DNA from: Ensifer sp. BR816
GTDB taxonomy: Bacteria > Pseudomonadota > Alphaproteobacteria > Rhizobiales > Rhizobiaceae
Assembly: GCF_000378985.1 (NCBI RefSeq)
Contig: NZ_KB905370.1
Location: 785,830 to 849,829, forward strand
Direction of reading: 5' to 3'
Length of the DNA: 64,000 nt
Shown: positions 56,674 through 64,000 of the stretch, piece by piece
Position numbering within the stretch: position 1 is the stretch's first letter
Layout: each line of letters starts with the position of its first letter
The notes under the pieces: generated by a model
Seen by the model: the letters and a program-made list of their open reading frames with translations, nothing else
Database searches by the model: none
Told to the model about the DNA's origin: nothing
Position numbers and translations under genes: made by a program

Positions 56674-57582
56674 ATGAAGGTAGAACTCAGCGATCTGAAC
56701 GCGTTTGTGGCGGTGGCACGCGCCCGCGGGTTCCGCGACGCCGCGCGCCAGAGCAGCGCCAGCGCGTCGGGTTTCAGCGAAGCGGTGCGGCGTCTGGAAG
56801 GCCAGCTCGGGGTCAGGCTGCTGCACCGGACCACGCGCAGCGTCGTGCTGACCGAGGCCGGAACGCGCCTCCTTGAACAGCTTGGCCCCGTCTTGCGCGA
56901 GATGGAATCCGCGCTCGACGTGGTGAACGGCTTTCGTGACAGGCCGGCCGGCACGCTGAAGCTCAATGTGGCGGTCAGTGCGGCGCGGCTGGTGCTGCCG
57001 CGGATCGTTCCCGCATTCCTCGCCGCTTATCCCGATATCCGGCTGGAGGTGATCACCGAAGAAGGCTTTGTCGACGTGCTCGCGGCCGGGTGCGATGCCG
57101 GGATCCGTTACGAGGAGCGGCTGGACCAGGACATGATCGCGGTGCCGATTGGACCGCGCCGACAGCGCTTTGCCGCTGCCGCCTCTCCCGCCTATCTCGA
57201 TCGGCACGGTCGGCCCGAGCATCCACGCGACCTGCTTGGCCATGCCTGTCTGCGCCACCGCTTTCCCAGCGGCATGATGCCGCCATGGGAGTTCGAGCGC
57301 GACGGCGAGGCGGTGCGGATCGATCCGACCGGTCCGCTGGTCGTGACGGCCGGCGGAGCCAGCGACCTCGCCGTCGATGCGGCGATCGCCGGTCTCGGCA
57401 TCGTCCGCCTGTTCGAAGACTGGCTGCGTCCGCATTTTGACAGCGGCGTCCTCGAGCCCGTTCTCGAACCATGGTGGGAGCGCTTCTCGGGGCCATTCCT
57501 CTACTATCCCGGACGGCGCCTGGTGCCCACGCCGCTGAGGGCGTTCATCGACTTTGTTAAAGGGTCGACCGGCCAATCCTGA
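56674..57582 (+). CDS. LysR-family transcriptional regulator
   Basis: A 302-residue regulator: winged HTH in residues 1-60 (LSDLNAFVAVARARGFRDAARQSSASASGFSEAVRRLEGQLGVRLLHRTTRSVVLTEAG) and an effector-binding domain after ~90 (GTLKLNVAVSAARLVLPRIVPAFLAAYPDIRLEVI). Divergent to the aldo/keto reductase gene with a 95-base gap. A palindrome GCACAG-G-CTGTGC at 56648-56660, just before the ATG, is a candidate binding site. It probably regulates itself and the reductase. Confidence 0.92.
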   Translation: MKVELSDLNAFVAVARARGFRDAARQSSASASGFSEAVRRLEGQLGVRLLHRTTRSVVLTEAGTRLLEQLGPVLREMESALDVVNGFRDRPAGTLKLNVAVSAARLVLPRIVPAFLAAYPDIRLEVITEEGFVDVLAAGCDAGIRYEERLDQDMIAVPIGPRRQRFAAAASPAYLDRHGRPEHPRDLLGHACLRHRFPSGMMPPWEFERDGEAVRIDPTGPLVVTAGGASDLAVDAAIAGLGIVRLFEDWLRPHFDSGVLEPVLEPWWERFSGPFLYYPGRRLVPTPLRAFIDFVKGSTGQS

Positions 57583-57639
57583 CATTTGGTGGACGAGCAA
57601 CGAGCGAACGGCCTCCAGCGTGCCGTCATGGTCCTGAAT

Positions 57640-57667
57640 GTCGTCTGTACCCAGTCGTCTGTACCCA
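57640..57667. repeat. Tandem duplication of 14 bases
   Basis: GTCGTCTGTACCCA occurs twice in direct succession in the gap after the LysR gene (57583-57771). No other function visible; it could mark a past recombination event. Confidence 0.6.
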
Positions 57668-57771
57668 AAGGTGGCTGTGAGGTGCGTACGCGTTGAGCGC
57701 CGGCCCTCCACCCCAAAGCGGAGCCTGCGTCGGGTACTGACGCGTCAGGTTTTCACCACCCCGACCCAAAG

Positions 57772-59241
57772 TCAGCGTAGCTTCGCCTTCAGCGACGGAT
57801 CCGGAAAGCAGGTCGGCCTCAAGCCGTTCTTTGCCTGCCAGTCGCCGAGCGAGCGGCGGGTCTTGTAGCCCGGCAGGCCGTCGACCTTGCCGACGTCGTA
57901 GCCGGTCGCGACCAGCGCCTTCTGCATGCCGAGCACGTCGGAGCGCAGCATCTTTCCGACATCGCCCCATGCGCCGCGAAAGGCGCCGCCGCCCGCGGCG
58001 ATCCGGTCGGCAAGATTGCCGATGAAGAGGGCGTAGAGGTCGGAATTGTTGTATTCCTTGATCACGTAGAAATTCGGCGTGACGACGAAGCCCGGCCCGT
58101 GGGTGCCGGCCGGCACCAGCATCATGCCGGAAGCCGAACGCTCGGCGGAAGGAAAGGCCTTGCCGGAGACGCGGGTGATCCCCATGCCGGCCCAATCGGC
58201 GATTGGCCGCGCCAGATCCGGCCCCTCCTGGGCGCAGGAAACGTCGCCCGGGATCGACACTTCGAAGCCCCAGTCACGGCCGCTCTGCCAACCCTTCTCG
58301 GCAAGATAGTTGGCGATCGACGCGAGGCTGTCCGGCACGGAATTCCAGATATCGCGGCGGCCGTCGCCGTCGAAGTCGACCGCATATTTCAGGAAGCTCG
58401 ACGGCAGGAACTGCGGCTGGCCCATGGCGCCGGCCCAGGAACCGCGCATGTCCGCTTCCTTGACGTCGCCGCTCTCAAGAATCGTCAGCGCTGCTATCAG
58501 TTCGCGCCGAAAAAGCTCCGGCCGCGTCGACATGAAGGCCTTGGTCGCCAGCACGTCGACGATCGGATGCGGGATCTTCGCCCGGCCGAAGCCGGATTCT
58601 CGGCCCCAGATGGCAAGGATGATCGGCCCCGGGACGCCGTAGCTCCGCTCTACCCGCTTCAGCGTCGAGGCGTGGGCGGAGGCAAGGCTGCGGCCGGTCG
58701 CGGCAAGGCCCTGCAGCCGCTTTTCGGAAAAATAGGAACCCGGCGAGGAGAACTCCGCCTGGCTCTGCTTGCGCTCCTTCGCCTTCGGAAAGCCGGGCGG
58801 CGCCAGATCGGGCAGGTCCCAGTTGAGCTTCACGTCGGCGAAGGCTGCCTTGAAGGCGGAGGCGGAAATGCCGGCCTGTCTCGCCTCCGGCCAGAGATCG
58901 TTCGCGAGCCACTGGCGGAACTGCGCTTCGACATCGGCCTTGGTGGCGGCGTATGCGGGAAGGTTGAGGGCGAGGAGTGATGCGATGGCGGCGAGGATTA
59001 GGAGTGCGCGAGGTTTACCCCCCTCTGCCCTGCCGGGCATCTCCCCCACAAGGGGGGAGATTGGCGTGTGGCGAGGGCTTCCCGCTGCTGAAAGAGACGC
59101 GTGCGCGGCGGCGGTGTTGTGGGGTTGTGCGCCCGCCCCAACCTGATCTCCCCCCCTGCGGGGGAGATGCCCGGCAGGGCAGAGGGGGGCGGCCCCTGCA
59201 GGACCGGAAAACCACGAGCGAATACGAGACTTCAAACGCAT
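57772..59241 (-). CDS. Lytic murein transglycosylase with peptidoglycan-binding domain
   Basis: MltB-type (SLT_2) transglycosylase: YGVPGPIILAIWGRESGFG contains the catalytic Glu; WAGAMGQPQFLPSSFLKYAVDFDGDGRRDIW is the family signature; a C-terminal PG-binding_1 domain follows (MLRSDVLGMQKALVATGYDVGKVDGLPGYKTRRSL). The ATG at 59241 (MRLKSRIRSWF) has AAGGG seven bases upstream and lies 10 bases after the recR stop. A repeat (59018-59190) then interrupts the region before the hydrophobic signal core (ALLILAAIASLLALNLPAYA). Translation could instead start inside the repeat at 59040 (MPGRAEGGKPR), giving a clean signal peptide. Confidence 0.85.
   Translation of the reverse strand: MRLKSRIRSWFSGPAGAAPLCPAGHLPRRGGDQVGAGAQPHNTAAAHASLSAAGSPRHTPISPLVGEMPGRAEGGKPRALLILAAIASLLALNLPAYAATKADVEAQFRQWLANDLWPEARQAGISASAFKAAFADVKLNWDLPDLAPPGFPKAKERKQSQAEFSSPGSYFSEKRLQGLAATGRSLASAHASTLKRVERSYGVPGPIILAIWGRESGFGRAKIPHPIVDVLATKAFMSTRPELFRRELIAALTILESGDVKEADMRGSWAGAMGQPQFLPSSFLKYAVDFDGDGRRDIWNSVPDSLASIANYLAEKGWQSGRDWGFEVSIPGDVSCAQEGPDLARPIADWAGMGITRVSGKAFPSAERSASGMMLVPAGTHGPGFVVTPNFYVIKEYNNSDLYALFIGNLADRIAAGGGAFRGAWGDVGKMLRSDVLGMQKALVATGYDVGKVDGLPGYKTRRSLGDWQAKNGLRPTCFPDPSLKAKLR
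59018..59190. repeat. MITE-like inverted repeat inside the transglycosylase 5' region
   Basis: Two ~44-base arms (CCCCCCTCTGCCCTGCCGGG, then CATCTCCCCC and a G-rich return) face each other across about 85 bases: left 59018-59061, right 59146-59190. Each arm also contains its own small hairpin (ATCTCCCCC with GGGGGAGAT). The arm is a common rhizobial dispersed repeat. The whole element stays open in the transglycosylase reading frame. Confidence 0.8.
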
Positions 59242-59251
59242 CGGCATCCCT

Positions 59252-59857
59252 TCAGATCGTCGTACGCGCCCGGAGCGCGGCAGTCAGCGTGCCTTCGTCG
59301 AGATAGTCGAGCTCGCCGCCGACTGGTACGCCATGGGCGAGACGGGTGATCTTCACCTCGATGCCTTCGAGCTGGTCGGTGATGTAGTGAGCCGTCGTCT
59401 GGCCCTCGACGGTCGCATTGACGGCGATGACCAGCTCGCGCACGCCGCCCTTGGCGACGCGATCGACGAGCGCCTTGATGTTCAAATCATCCGGCCCGAT
59501 GCCGTCGAGCGGCGACAGCGTGCCGCCGAGCACGTGATAGGCGGCGTTCAAGGCGCCTGCCCGCTCCAGCGCCCAGAGATCGGCGACGTCCTCGACGACG
59601 ATGATCACCGCCTGGTCGCGGCGCTCGTCGGTGCAGACGGTGCAGGGATCGATCGTATCGACATTGCCGCAGCAGGAGCAGATCTTGACCTTGCGGTGTG
59701 CCTCGCCCATCGCCTCGGCGAGAGGCCCGAGCAATTGCTCCTTCTTCTTGACGAGGTGCAATGCGGCGCGCCGCGCGGAGCGGGGCCCGAGACCGGGCAC
59801 CTTCGCCAGGAGCTGGATGAGCTTTTCGATTTCTGGACCGGTGACTCGCTTTGCCAT
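59252..59857 (-). CDS. recR: Recombination mediator RecR
   Basis: A 201-residue protein that works with RecF and RecO to load RecA on gapped DNA. It has the N-terminal helix-hairpin-helix ([24 protein letters not shown]), a C4 zinc finger ([16 protein letters not shown]) and a Toprim domain ([46 protein letters not shown]). The usual order dnaX-ybaB-recR is broken here by a LysE gene 50 bases upstream. Confidence 0.97.
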   Translation of the reverse strand: MAKRVTGPEIEKLIQLLAKVPGLGPRSARRAALHLVKKKEQLLGPLAEAMGEAHRKVKICSCCGNVDTIDPCTVCTDERRDQAVIIVVEDVADLWALERAGALNAAYHVLGGTLSPLDGIGPDDLNIKALVDRVAKGGVRELVIAVNATVEGQTTAHYITDQLEGIEVKITRLAHGVPVGGELDYLDEGTLTAALRARTTI

Positions 59858-59907
59858 GGCCGGCTTTTAGCGCATCTCGCCGACAAACGGAATCGCTTTG
59901 ACGGTGA

Positions 59908-60519
59908 TCACCGCGCCGCGATCGCGACGGCCGCGCCGGCCATCGTGCCGGCGCTGGCGCGGTTGACGAATCTCACCGCACGGCGGCTCTTCAGGAACTG
60001 CCGGGCCTTTGCCGCCATCACCACCCAGGCGACGTCGATCGCTATCAGAACGACGAACATGGTGGCGACAAGCTCCGTCCAGCCGACGAACGTTACCGAG
60101 CCTAGATCGATGATCGAGGGTAAAAGCGCCACGTAGAACATCATGATCTTCGGATTGCCAAGCGTGATCGTCAGGCCGGCAAGAAACATCTTCGATGCCG
60201 ATCTTGCCTCCGGCAGGTTGTCGCCCGGCAATGCCGGCTCGGCCGACCACATCTTCCATGCGAGGAAGAGCAGGTAGCCGACGCCCGCCCATTTGATGGC
60301 GACGAACATCCAATGGAAGGTCTCCGCAATCGCCGCCAGGCCGGCGACGGCGAAGGAGAGCCAGATTGCCTCGCCGACCCACATCGCGGCGAGGAAGGGA
60401 AGCACGTCGCGCGCGCCCTTTGCGAGCACGCGCGCGACAAGCGCCGCGATGCTCGGCCCAGGCGATCCGGCGGCGATCAACAGCGCGCCGGCAAAGACGA
60501 GCAGCGTAGCGACGGTCAT
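59908..60519 (-). CDS. LysE/RhtB family amino acid exporter
   Basis: A 203-residue membrane protein with about six helices. Family marks: the N-terminal GALLIAAGSPGPSIAALVARVLAKGARDVLPFLAAMWVGEAIW and the later FLAGLTITLGNPKIMMFYVALLPSIID. Exports an amino acid or analogue; the substrate cannot be read. ATG at 60519; the frame is open upstream without homology. It sits between ybaB and recR on the same strand, an unusual place for a transporter, so it may share their transcript. Confidence 0.9.
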   Translation of the reverse strand: MTVATLLVFAGALLIAAGSPGPSIAALVARVLAKGARDVLPFLAAMWVGEAIWLSFAVAGLAAIAETFHWMFVAIKWAGVGYLLFLAWKMWSAEPALPGDNLPEARSASKMFLAGLTITLGNPKIMMFYVALLPSIIDLGSVTFVGWTELVATMFVVLIAIDVAWVVMAAKARQFLKSRRAVRFVNRASAGTMAGAAVAIAAR

Positions 60520-60635
60520 GGATATCCTTCCGCTAGACCACAAAACCCGCCATCCGGCACCGATCCGGCGCCCTGGAAGCGGCGGCACGCCAACACGCTT
60601 GTCCGCGCCTGCCGAATTAAGTCGCGACTTACCGA

Positions 60636-60959
60636 TCAGAACGGCAGCTTCATCCCCGGCGGAATTGGCAGGCCGGCGGTGAGTTCGCGGGTCTTTTCCG
60701 CCTGCACCGCCTCGGCCTTTTCCTTCGCATCCTTGTGGGCGGCGACGATCAGGTCCTCGAGAATCTCGACATCGTCCTCCTTGAACAGCGACGGATCGAT
60801 CTTCAGGCTCTTCATGTGGCCCTTGCCGTCGAGCCGGACAGTGACAAGGCCGCCGCCGGACGTGCCATCGACTTCGAGCGCGGCGATCTCCGCCTGCATC
60901 TTCTCCATCTTGGCCTGCATTTCCTTGACCTTGCCCATCATGCCGATGATGTCGCGCAT
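60636..60959 (-). CDS. YbaB/EbfC nucleoid-associated protein
   Basis: A 107-residue DNA-binding protein of the YbaB/EbfC family: [50 protein letters not shown], then a C-terminal helical tail. Forms tweezers-like dimers that coat DNA. Placed between dnaX (62 bases upstream) and recR, as in most proteobacteria, apart from the inserted LysE gene. Confidence 0.96.
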   Translation of the reverse strand: MRDIIGMMGKVKEMQAKMEKMQAEIAALEVDGTSGGGLVTVRLDGKGHMKSLKIDPSLFKEDDVEILEDLIVAAHKDAKEKAEAVQAEKTRELTAGLPIPPGMKLPF

Positions 60960-61021
60960 CGTCGTCTCCTGTCCTTTGCTCTGTCTGCCTGAAACTCAAG
61001 CGCCGCTTCTGCGTCGCGCAC

Positions 61022-62902
61022 TTACTCGATGTCGTCGCCGGGGACGATGTCGCCGTCCTCGGATTCGGCCGTTGCCGGAGCGAGGTTCTCAACCTCCACC
61101 TCCGCGGCGCGGATGCGCACGTCGGTGATCCTCGCACCCGGAAAGCGCGCAAGGATCGCGGCAACATCCGGATCCTGGCGGGCGTCGTTGACGCGCTGCT
61201 CCTGGGCACGCTGCTCGGCCTCGACGAGCGTCGGTTCGCCCGGCTCGCGGCTGTAGCTGACGACCCAGTGGATGCCGGTCCATTCCTTGAGCTTGACGGC
61301 CAGCTCATTGAGCAGCGTCTTCGGCGCGTCTTCGGGAAGGTTGACGTCGAGCCGGCCGGGCTCGATATGCACCAGCCGCAGGAAGCCGCGCACCAGCGTC
61401 TTCAGCTTGATGTCACGGTTTTTCGCGCAGAGATCGGCAATATCGCTCACCGAGTTGACCGGAACCTTCGGCTCCGGCTTGGCGGCAGCCACAGGTGCCG
61501 GCCTCTCCTCGATCCGCCCGACGCCGATCGGCTGGGCCGCGGCATCCGCTACGGCGCGCAGCATGGTGGCGCCATTGCCGGACGACCGCTGGACAGGCGC
61601 TGCCTCGAGGGATCGGGCCTGAACCGGCGGCTGGGCGGCCTGAGACTGCGTACCGCCGCCATTGCGGGCCGGCACCGGGCGACCGTCGCCAGCCTCGCTG
61701 CCCGAAAGTTCGAGCAAGCGTCGGGCCGCATCCTCCGGCGAGGGAAGATGGGCGGCATGGGCGAGCCGGATCAGCACCATCTCGGCTGCACCGGCGGGGC
61801 GCGCCGAGCTTTCGGCCTCGGGAATGCCCTTCAACAGCATCTGCCAGATGCGCGACAGGGTAGTCACCGCCACGCTGCCGGCGAATTCGGCGCCGCGGCG
61901 GCGCTCGATCTCGCTCAAGGACTGATCGTTCGCCGCCTCCGGCACATATTTCATGCGGGTCACGAGATGGGTGAAGTCGGCGAGATCGGTCAGCACGACC
62001 GTCGGATTGGCGCCCGCCTCGTATTGCGCCGCGAATTCGCCGAGTGCCGCCGCCGCGTCGCCCTTGATGATGTGCTCGAAGAGATCGACGATGCGGGCGC
62101 GGTCGGCGAGGCCGAGCATCGAGCGCACCGTTTCCATTTCGACGGAGCCGCCGCCATGGGCGATCGCCTGGTCGAGCAGCGACAGGCCGTCGCGCGCCGA
62201 ACCCTCCGCCGCACGCGCCACCATCGCCAGCGCCTCGGGCTCGAAGGACACGGCCTCCTTGTTCAGGATGGTGGAGAAGAGCCCGACCAGGTCGGAGGCG
62301 CTGATGCGCCGGAGATCGAAGCGCTGGCAGCGCGACAGGACGGTGATCGGAACCTTGCGGATCTCGGTCGTCGCGAAGATGAACTTCACATGCTCCGGCG
62401 GCTCCTCGAGCGTCTTCAACAGGCCGTTGAAGGCCTGGGTCGAGAGCATGTGCACTTCATCGATGATGTAGACCTTGTAGCGCGCCGAGACGGGCCTGTA
62501 GCGCACCTGCTCGATAATCTCGCGAATGTCGTCGATGCCGGTATGGGAGGCCGCGTCCATCTCGATGACGTCGACATGGCGGCCGTCCATGATCGCCTGG
62601 CAGTGCTCGCCCGGAACACGCAGGTCGATCGTCGGCTTGTCGATCTCGGCGGTCTTGTAGTTCAGCGCCCGCGCCAGGATGCGGGCGGTCGTCGTCTTGC
62701 CGACGCCGCGCACCCCGGTCAGCATATAGGCCTGGGCGATGCGGCCGGTCTCGAAGGCGTTGGTGAGCGTGCGCACCATCGGCTCCTGGCCGACCATCAG
62801 ATCGGAGAAATCCTTGGGGCGGTATTTGCGCGCCAGAACGCGGTAGGCGGCCGGTTTCTCGACGGTTGAAACTGGGGATGAAATGGGCGCTTCGTCGCTC
62901 AT
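61022..62902 (-). CDS. dnaX: DNA polymerase III subunit tau/gamma
   Basis: A 626-residue clamp-loader ATPase. Walker A is MLTGVRGVGKTTTARILA, Walker B is YIIDEVHMLS, and the SRC motif is ITVLSRCQRFDLRR. The zinc module between them keeps only one of the four cysteines (GEHCQAIMDGRH), as I recall for other rhizobia. C-terminal to ~380 is a Pro/Ala-rich linker, then a tau-like domain. Start ATG at 62902 (MSDEAPISSP); the frame continues upstream through the SRP RNA gene but is not coding there. I saw no obvious slippery A-run for gamma production. Confidence 0.96.
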   Translation of the reverse strand: MSDEAPISSPVSTVEKPAAYRVLARKYRPKDFSDLMVGQEPMVRTLTNAFETGRIAQAYMLTGVRGVGKTTTARILARALNYKTAEIDKPTIDLRVPGEHCQAIMDGRHVDVIEMDAASHTGIDDIREIIEQVRYRPVSARYKVYIIDEVHMLSTQAFNGLLKTLEEPPEHVKFIFATTEIRKVPITVLSRCQRFDLRRISASDLVGLFSTILNKEAVSFEPEALAMVARAAEGSARDGLSLLDQAIAHGGGSVEMETVRSMLGLADRARIVDLFEHIIKGDAAAALGEFAAQYEAGANPTVVLTDLADFTHLVTRMKYVPEAANDQSLSEIERRRGAEFAGSVAVTTLSRIWQMLLKGIPEAESSARPAGAAEMVLIRLAHAAHLPSPEDAARRLLELSGSEAGDGRPVPARNGGGTQSQAAQPPVQARSLEAAPVQRSSGNGATMLRAVADAAAQPIGVGRIEERPAPVAAAKPEPKVPVNSVSDIADLCAKNRDIKLKTLVRGFLRLVHIEPGRLDVNLPEDAPKTLLNELAVKLKEWTGIHWVVSYSREPGEPTLVEAEQRAQEQRVNDARQDPDVAAILARFPGARITDVRIRAAEVEVENLAPATAESEDGDIVPGDDIE

Positions 62903-62949
62903 CGACCCTGCCGCTGTTCGAACTCTTGTCCCGACAGGACGGAGAAGGT

Positions 62950-63046
62950 GGGAGGCTGGCACGATGACCCGTGCCGGGGCTCGTTGGGGCTGCTTCCTTC
63001 CGGACCTGACCCGGTTGGCGAGTGGCTCGTCCACCACCAACCTCCC
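62950..63046 (-). ncRNA. ffs: Signal recognition particle RNA, small bacterial type (4.5S RNA)
   Basis: The minus strand contains the universally conserved SRP core GGTCAGGTCCGGAAGGAAGC. The ends GGGAGGTTGG and CCAGCCTCCC pair to close a single long hairpin of exactly 97 bases, the size of the bacterial small SRP RNA. It binds Ffh and targets membrane proteins. Located 48 bases upstream of dnaX with its own promoter. Confidence 0.95.
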
Positions 63047-63052
63047 GGCTTC

Positions 63053-63081
63053 CATATCGGCAATATCTGAAGCAAATGCAA
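63053..63081 (-). promoter_or_regulatory. ffs promoter
   Basis: TTGCAT (63081-63076), 17 bases, GATATG (63058-63053) on the minus strand, six bases before the 5' G of the SRP RNA. Confidence 0.65.
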
Positions 63082-63151
63082 GCCAAGCCGCCAAAAAACT
63101 GCTATCGGTATAGAATACAAGGCGAATCCCCTTGATCACGAGGAGACTTTC

Positions 63152-63556
63152 TTGACCAGCTTCACGCTCGACGAGCGCCTCGAGCGCGACGGCATACCGA
63201 TCGCCTCGATCGGCCTCTGCCAGATGCGCCTGATGAACGACCGCCGCTGGCCATGGCTGATCCTCATTCCGCAGCGGGCCGACGTTTCCGAAATCTACGA
63301 GCTCACGCCGCTCGACCAGACGATGCTCACCTTCGAGACGAACATGGTGGCGACGGCGCTCAAGAAGGTGACCGGAGCGCAGAAGATCAACATCGGTGCG
63401 CTCGGCAACATCGTCCGGCAGCTGCATGTGCACGTCATCGCCCGCAGGGAGGGCGATCCCAACTGGCCGGGCCCGGTCTGGGGTTTCGGCAAGGCCGAGC
63501 CATGGCCGGAAGACGAGCACCAGGCATTCGCAGCACGTATTCTGGAAAATCTCTGA
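63152..63556 (+). CDS. HIT domain protein (histidine triad variant)
   Basis: A 134-residue nucleotide hydrolase/transferase-like protein. The triad region reads RQLHVHVIARREGDPNWPGPVWG: two of the three His are present and the first is Gln, so this is a variant of the HxHxH motif. The start is TTG at 63152 with GAGGAG six bases upstream; no other start gives the full domain. It is followed after two bases by nudC, so the two are probably one operon. Confidence 0.9.
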   Translation: MTSFTLDERLERDGIPIASIGLCQMRLMNDRRWPWLILIPQRADVSEIYELTPLDQTMLTFETNMVATALKKVTGAQKINIGALGNIVRQLHVHVIARREGDPNWPGPVWGFGKAEPWPEDEHQAFAARILENL

Positions 63557-63558
63557 AC

Positions 63559-64000
63559 ATGACGAAAACGATCTTCGATCTTCACAGCCCCCATCCGGAG
63601 CCGAGCACCTTCGTCGCCTTCGCGGAAAACCATCTCGACCGGCAATCGGAGCACCGCGCCGACGATTGCGTCGAGAAGGCACTCAAACATCCGGGCGCGC
63701 ATTTCCTCGCCTTTTCCGGAGCGAAGCTGATCGTCAAGCATGACGAGAAGATCATCGACCCGCTCTTCGCCCCCTACGAACTCGCGGGCCTCGAACCGAC
63801 GATCGACGAGGCGGTGCTGCTCGGCTACCTGCCGAACGGCGAACCGCGGCTCGCCGTGCCTTCCGGGCTGACCGAGGAAACCGTGCCGGAGCCCTTCAAG
63901 ATCGCCGATGCGCGCATGCTCTACCGGCAGCAGATGCTGCCTGAGGACCTGCTCGGGCAGTTCGCCCAAGGCTCGAGCCTGATCACCTGGAACGCCAACA
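63559..64000 (+). CDS. nudC: NADH pyrophosphatase NudC, 3' part beyond window
   Basis: 147 codons are visible before the window ends. The N-terminal domain matches NudC (MTKTIFDLHSPHPEPSTFVAFAENHLDRQSEHRADD, ELAGLEPTIDEAVLLGYLPNGEPRLAV, ADARMLYRQQMLPEDLLGQFAQGSSLITWNAN). The next residues should be the zinc ribbon and Nudix box, which are outside. NudC hydrolyses NADH and removes NAD caps from RNA. Starts two bases after the HIT gene. Confidence 0.88.
   Translation, partial: MTKTIFDLHSPHPEPSTFVAFAENHLDRQSEHRADDCVEKALKHPGAHFLAFSGAKLIVKHDEKIIDPLFAPYELAGLEPTIDEAVLLGYLPNGEPRLAVPSGLTEETVPEPFKIADARMLYRQQMLPEDLLGQFAQGSSLITWNAN

Overview
The window looks like a chromosomal segment of a Rhizobiaceae alphaproteobacterium, most likely Sinorhizobium/Ensifer. 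Three things support this: the GC-rich, clearly alphaproteobacterial gene content; gene neighbourhoods known from that family (irr next to fabA-fabB-fabI; aroA, cmk and rpsA together; rimP-nusA-ylxR-infB-rbfA-truB-rpsO-pnp); and several intergenic mosaic repeats of the RIME type described from Sinorhizobium. It is mostly core genome, interrupted by a few islets.

Layout. 1-9 kb: a secreted Gly-rich protein cut by the window edge, infC (probable AUU start), an alpha/beta hydrolase, a LapG-like cysteine peptidase, the Irr-controlled membrane ferritin mbfA, cfa, and the EF-P module (efp facing epmA-epmB). 9-16 kb: exoD, an acetylpolyamine amidohydrolase with a GNAT acetyltransferase, an XRE-cupin regulator and a divergent MFS transporter, then lepA and a ccdAB toxin-antitoxin pair. 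16-27 kb: accessory metabolism (acetyltransferases, a GFA protein, DoxX, a SelT/W/H-like protein, RNase D-like exonuclease, a 2-hydroxyacid dehydrogenase), a membrane adenylate/guanylate cyclase, tRNA-Leu(CAG) and three poorly known proteins. 27-32 kb: rpsA, cmk and aroA on the minus strand, with a small plus-strand membrane-protein gene between cmk and aroA. 32.8-34.4 kb: tRNA-Ala(GGC) followed by a lone gene of atypical composition whose C-terminal part resembles a PD-(D/E)XK nuclease. This is the best candidate for something undescribed.

34.5-41 kb: YdcF and TRIC family membrane proteins, irr, the unsaturated fatty acid genes fabA-fabB-fabI, and an rsmC-like methyltransferase. 41-54 kb: the translation/RNA operon on the minus strand, from rimP through nusA, ylxR, infB, rbfA and truB to rpsO and pnp. 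It is interrupted by a YcxB-like membrane protein (between infB and rbfA) and an HWE/HisKA_2 sensor kinase (between truB and rpsO). Its leader carries a good promoter followed by an intrinsic-terminator-like hairpin ahead of rimP. 54-64 kb: an EntS-like exporter, an aldo/keto reductase with a divergent LysR regulator, the ffs-dnaX-ybaB-lysE-recR-transglycosylase series, a HIT protein, and the start of nudC cut by the right edge.

Genes that work together: Irr (36.0 kb) is expected to repress mbfA (3-4 kb) through the iron-control palindrome over the mbfA promoter. EpmA and EpmB are expected to beta-lysylate EF-P on Lys34. FabA, FabB and FabI complete the anaerobic-type unsaturated fatty acid route. 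DnaX, YbaB and RecR form the usual replication/repair cluster with the SRP RNA upstream. No CRISPR array, prophage, transposase gene or rRNA was seen.
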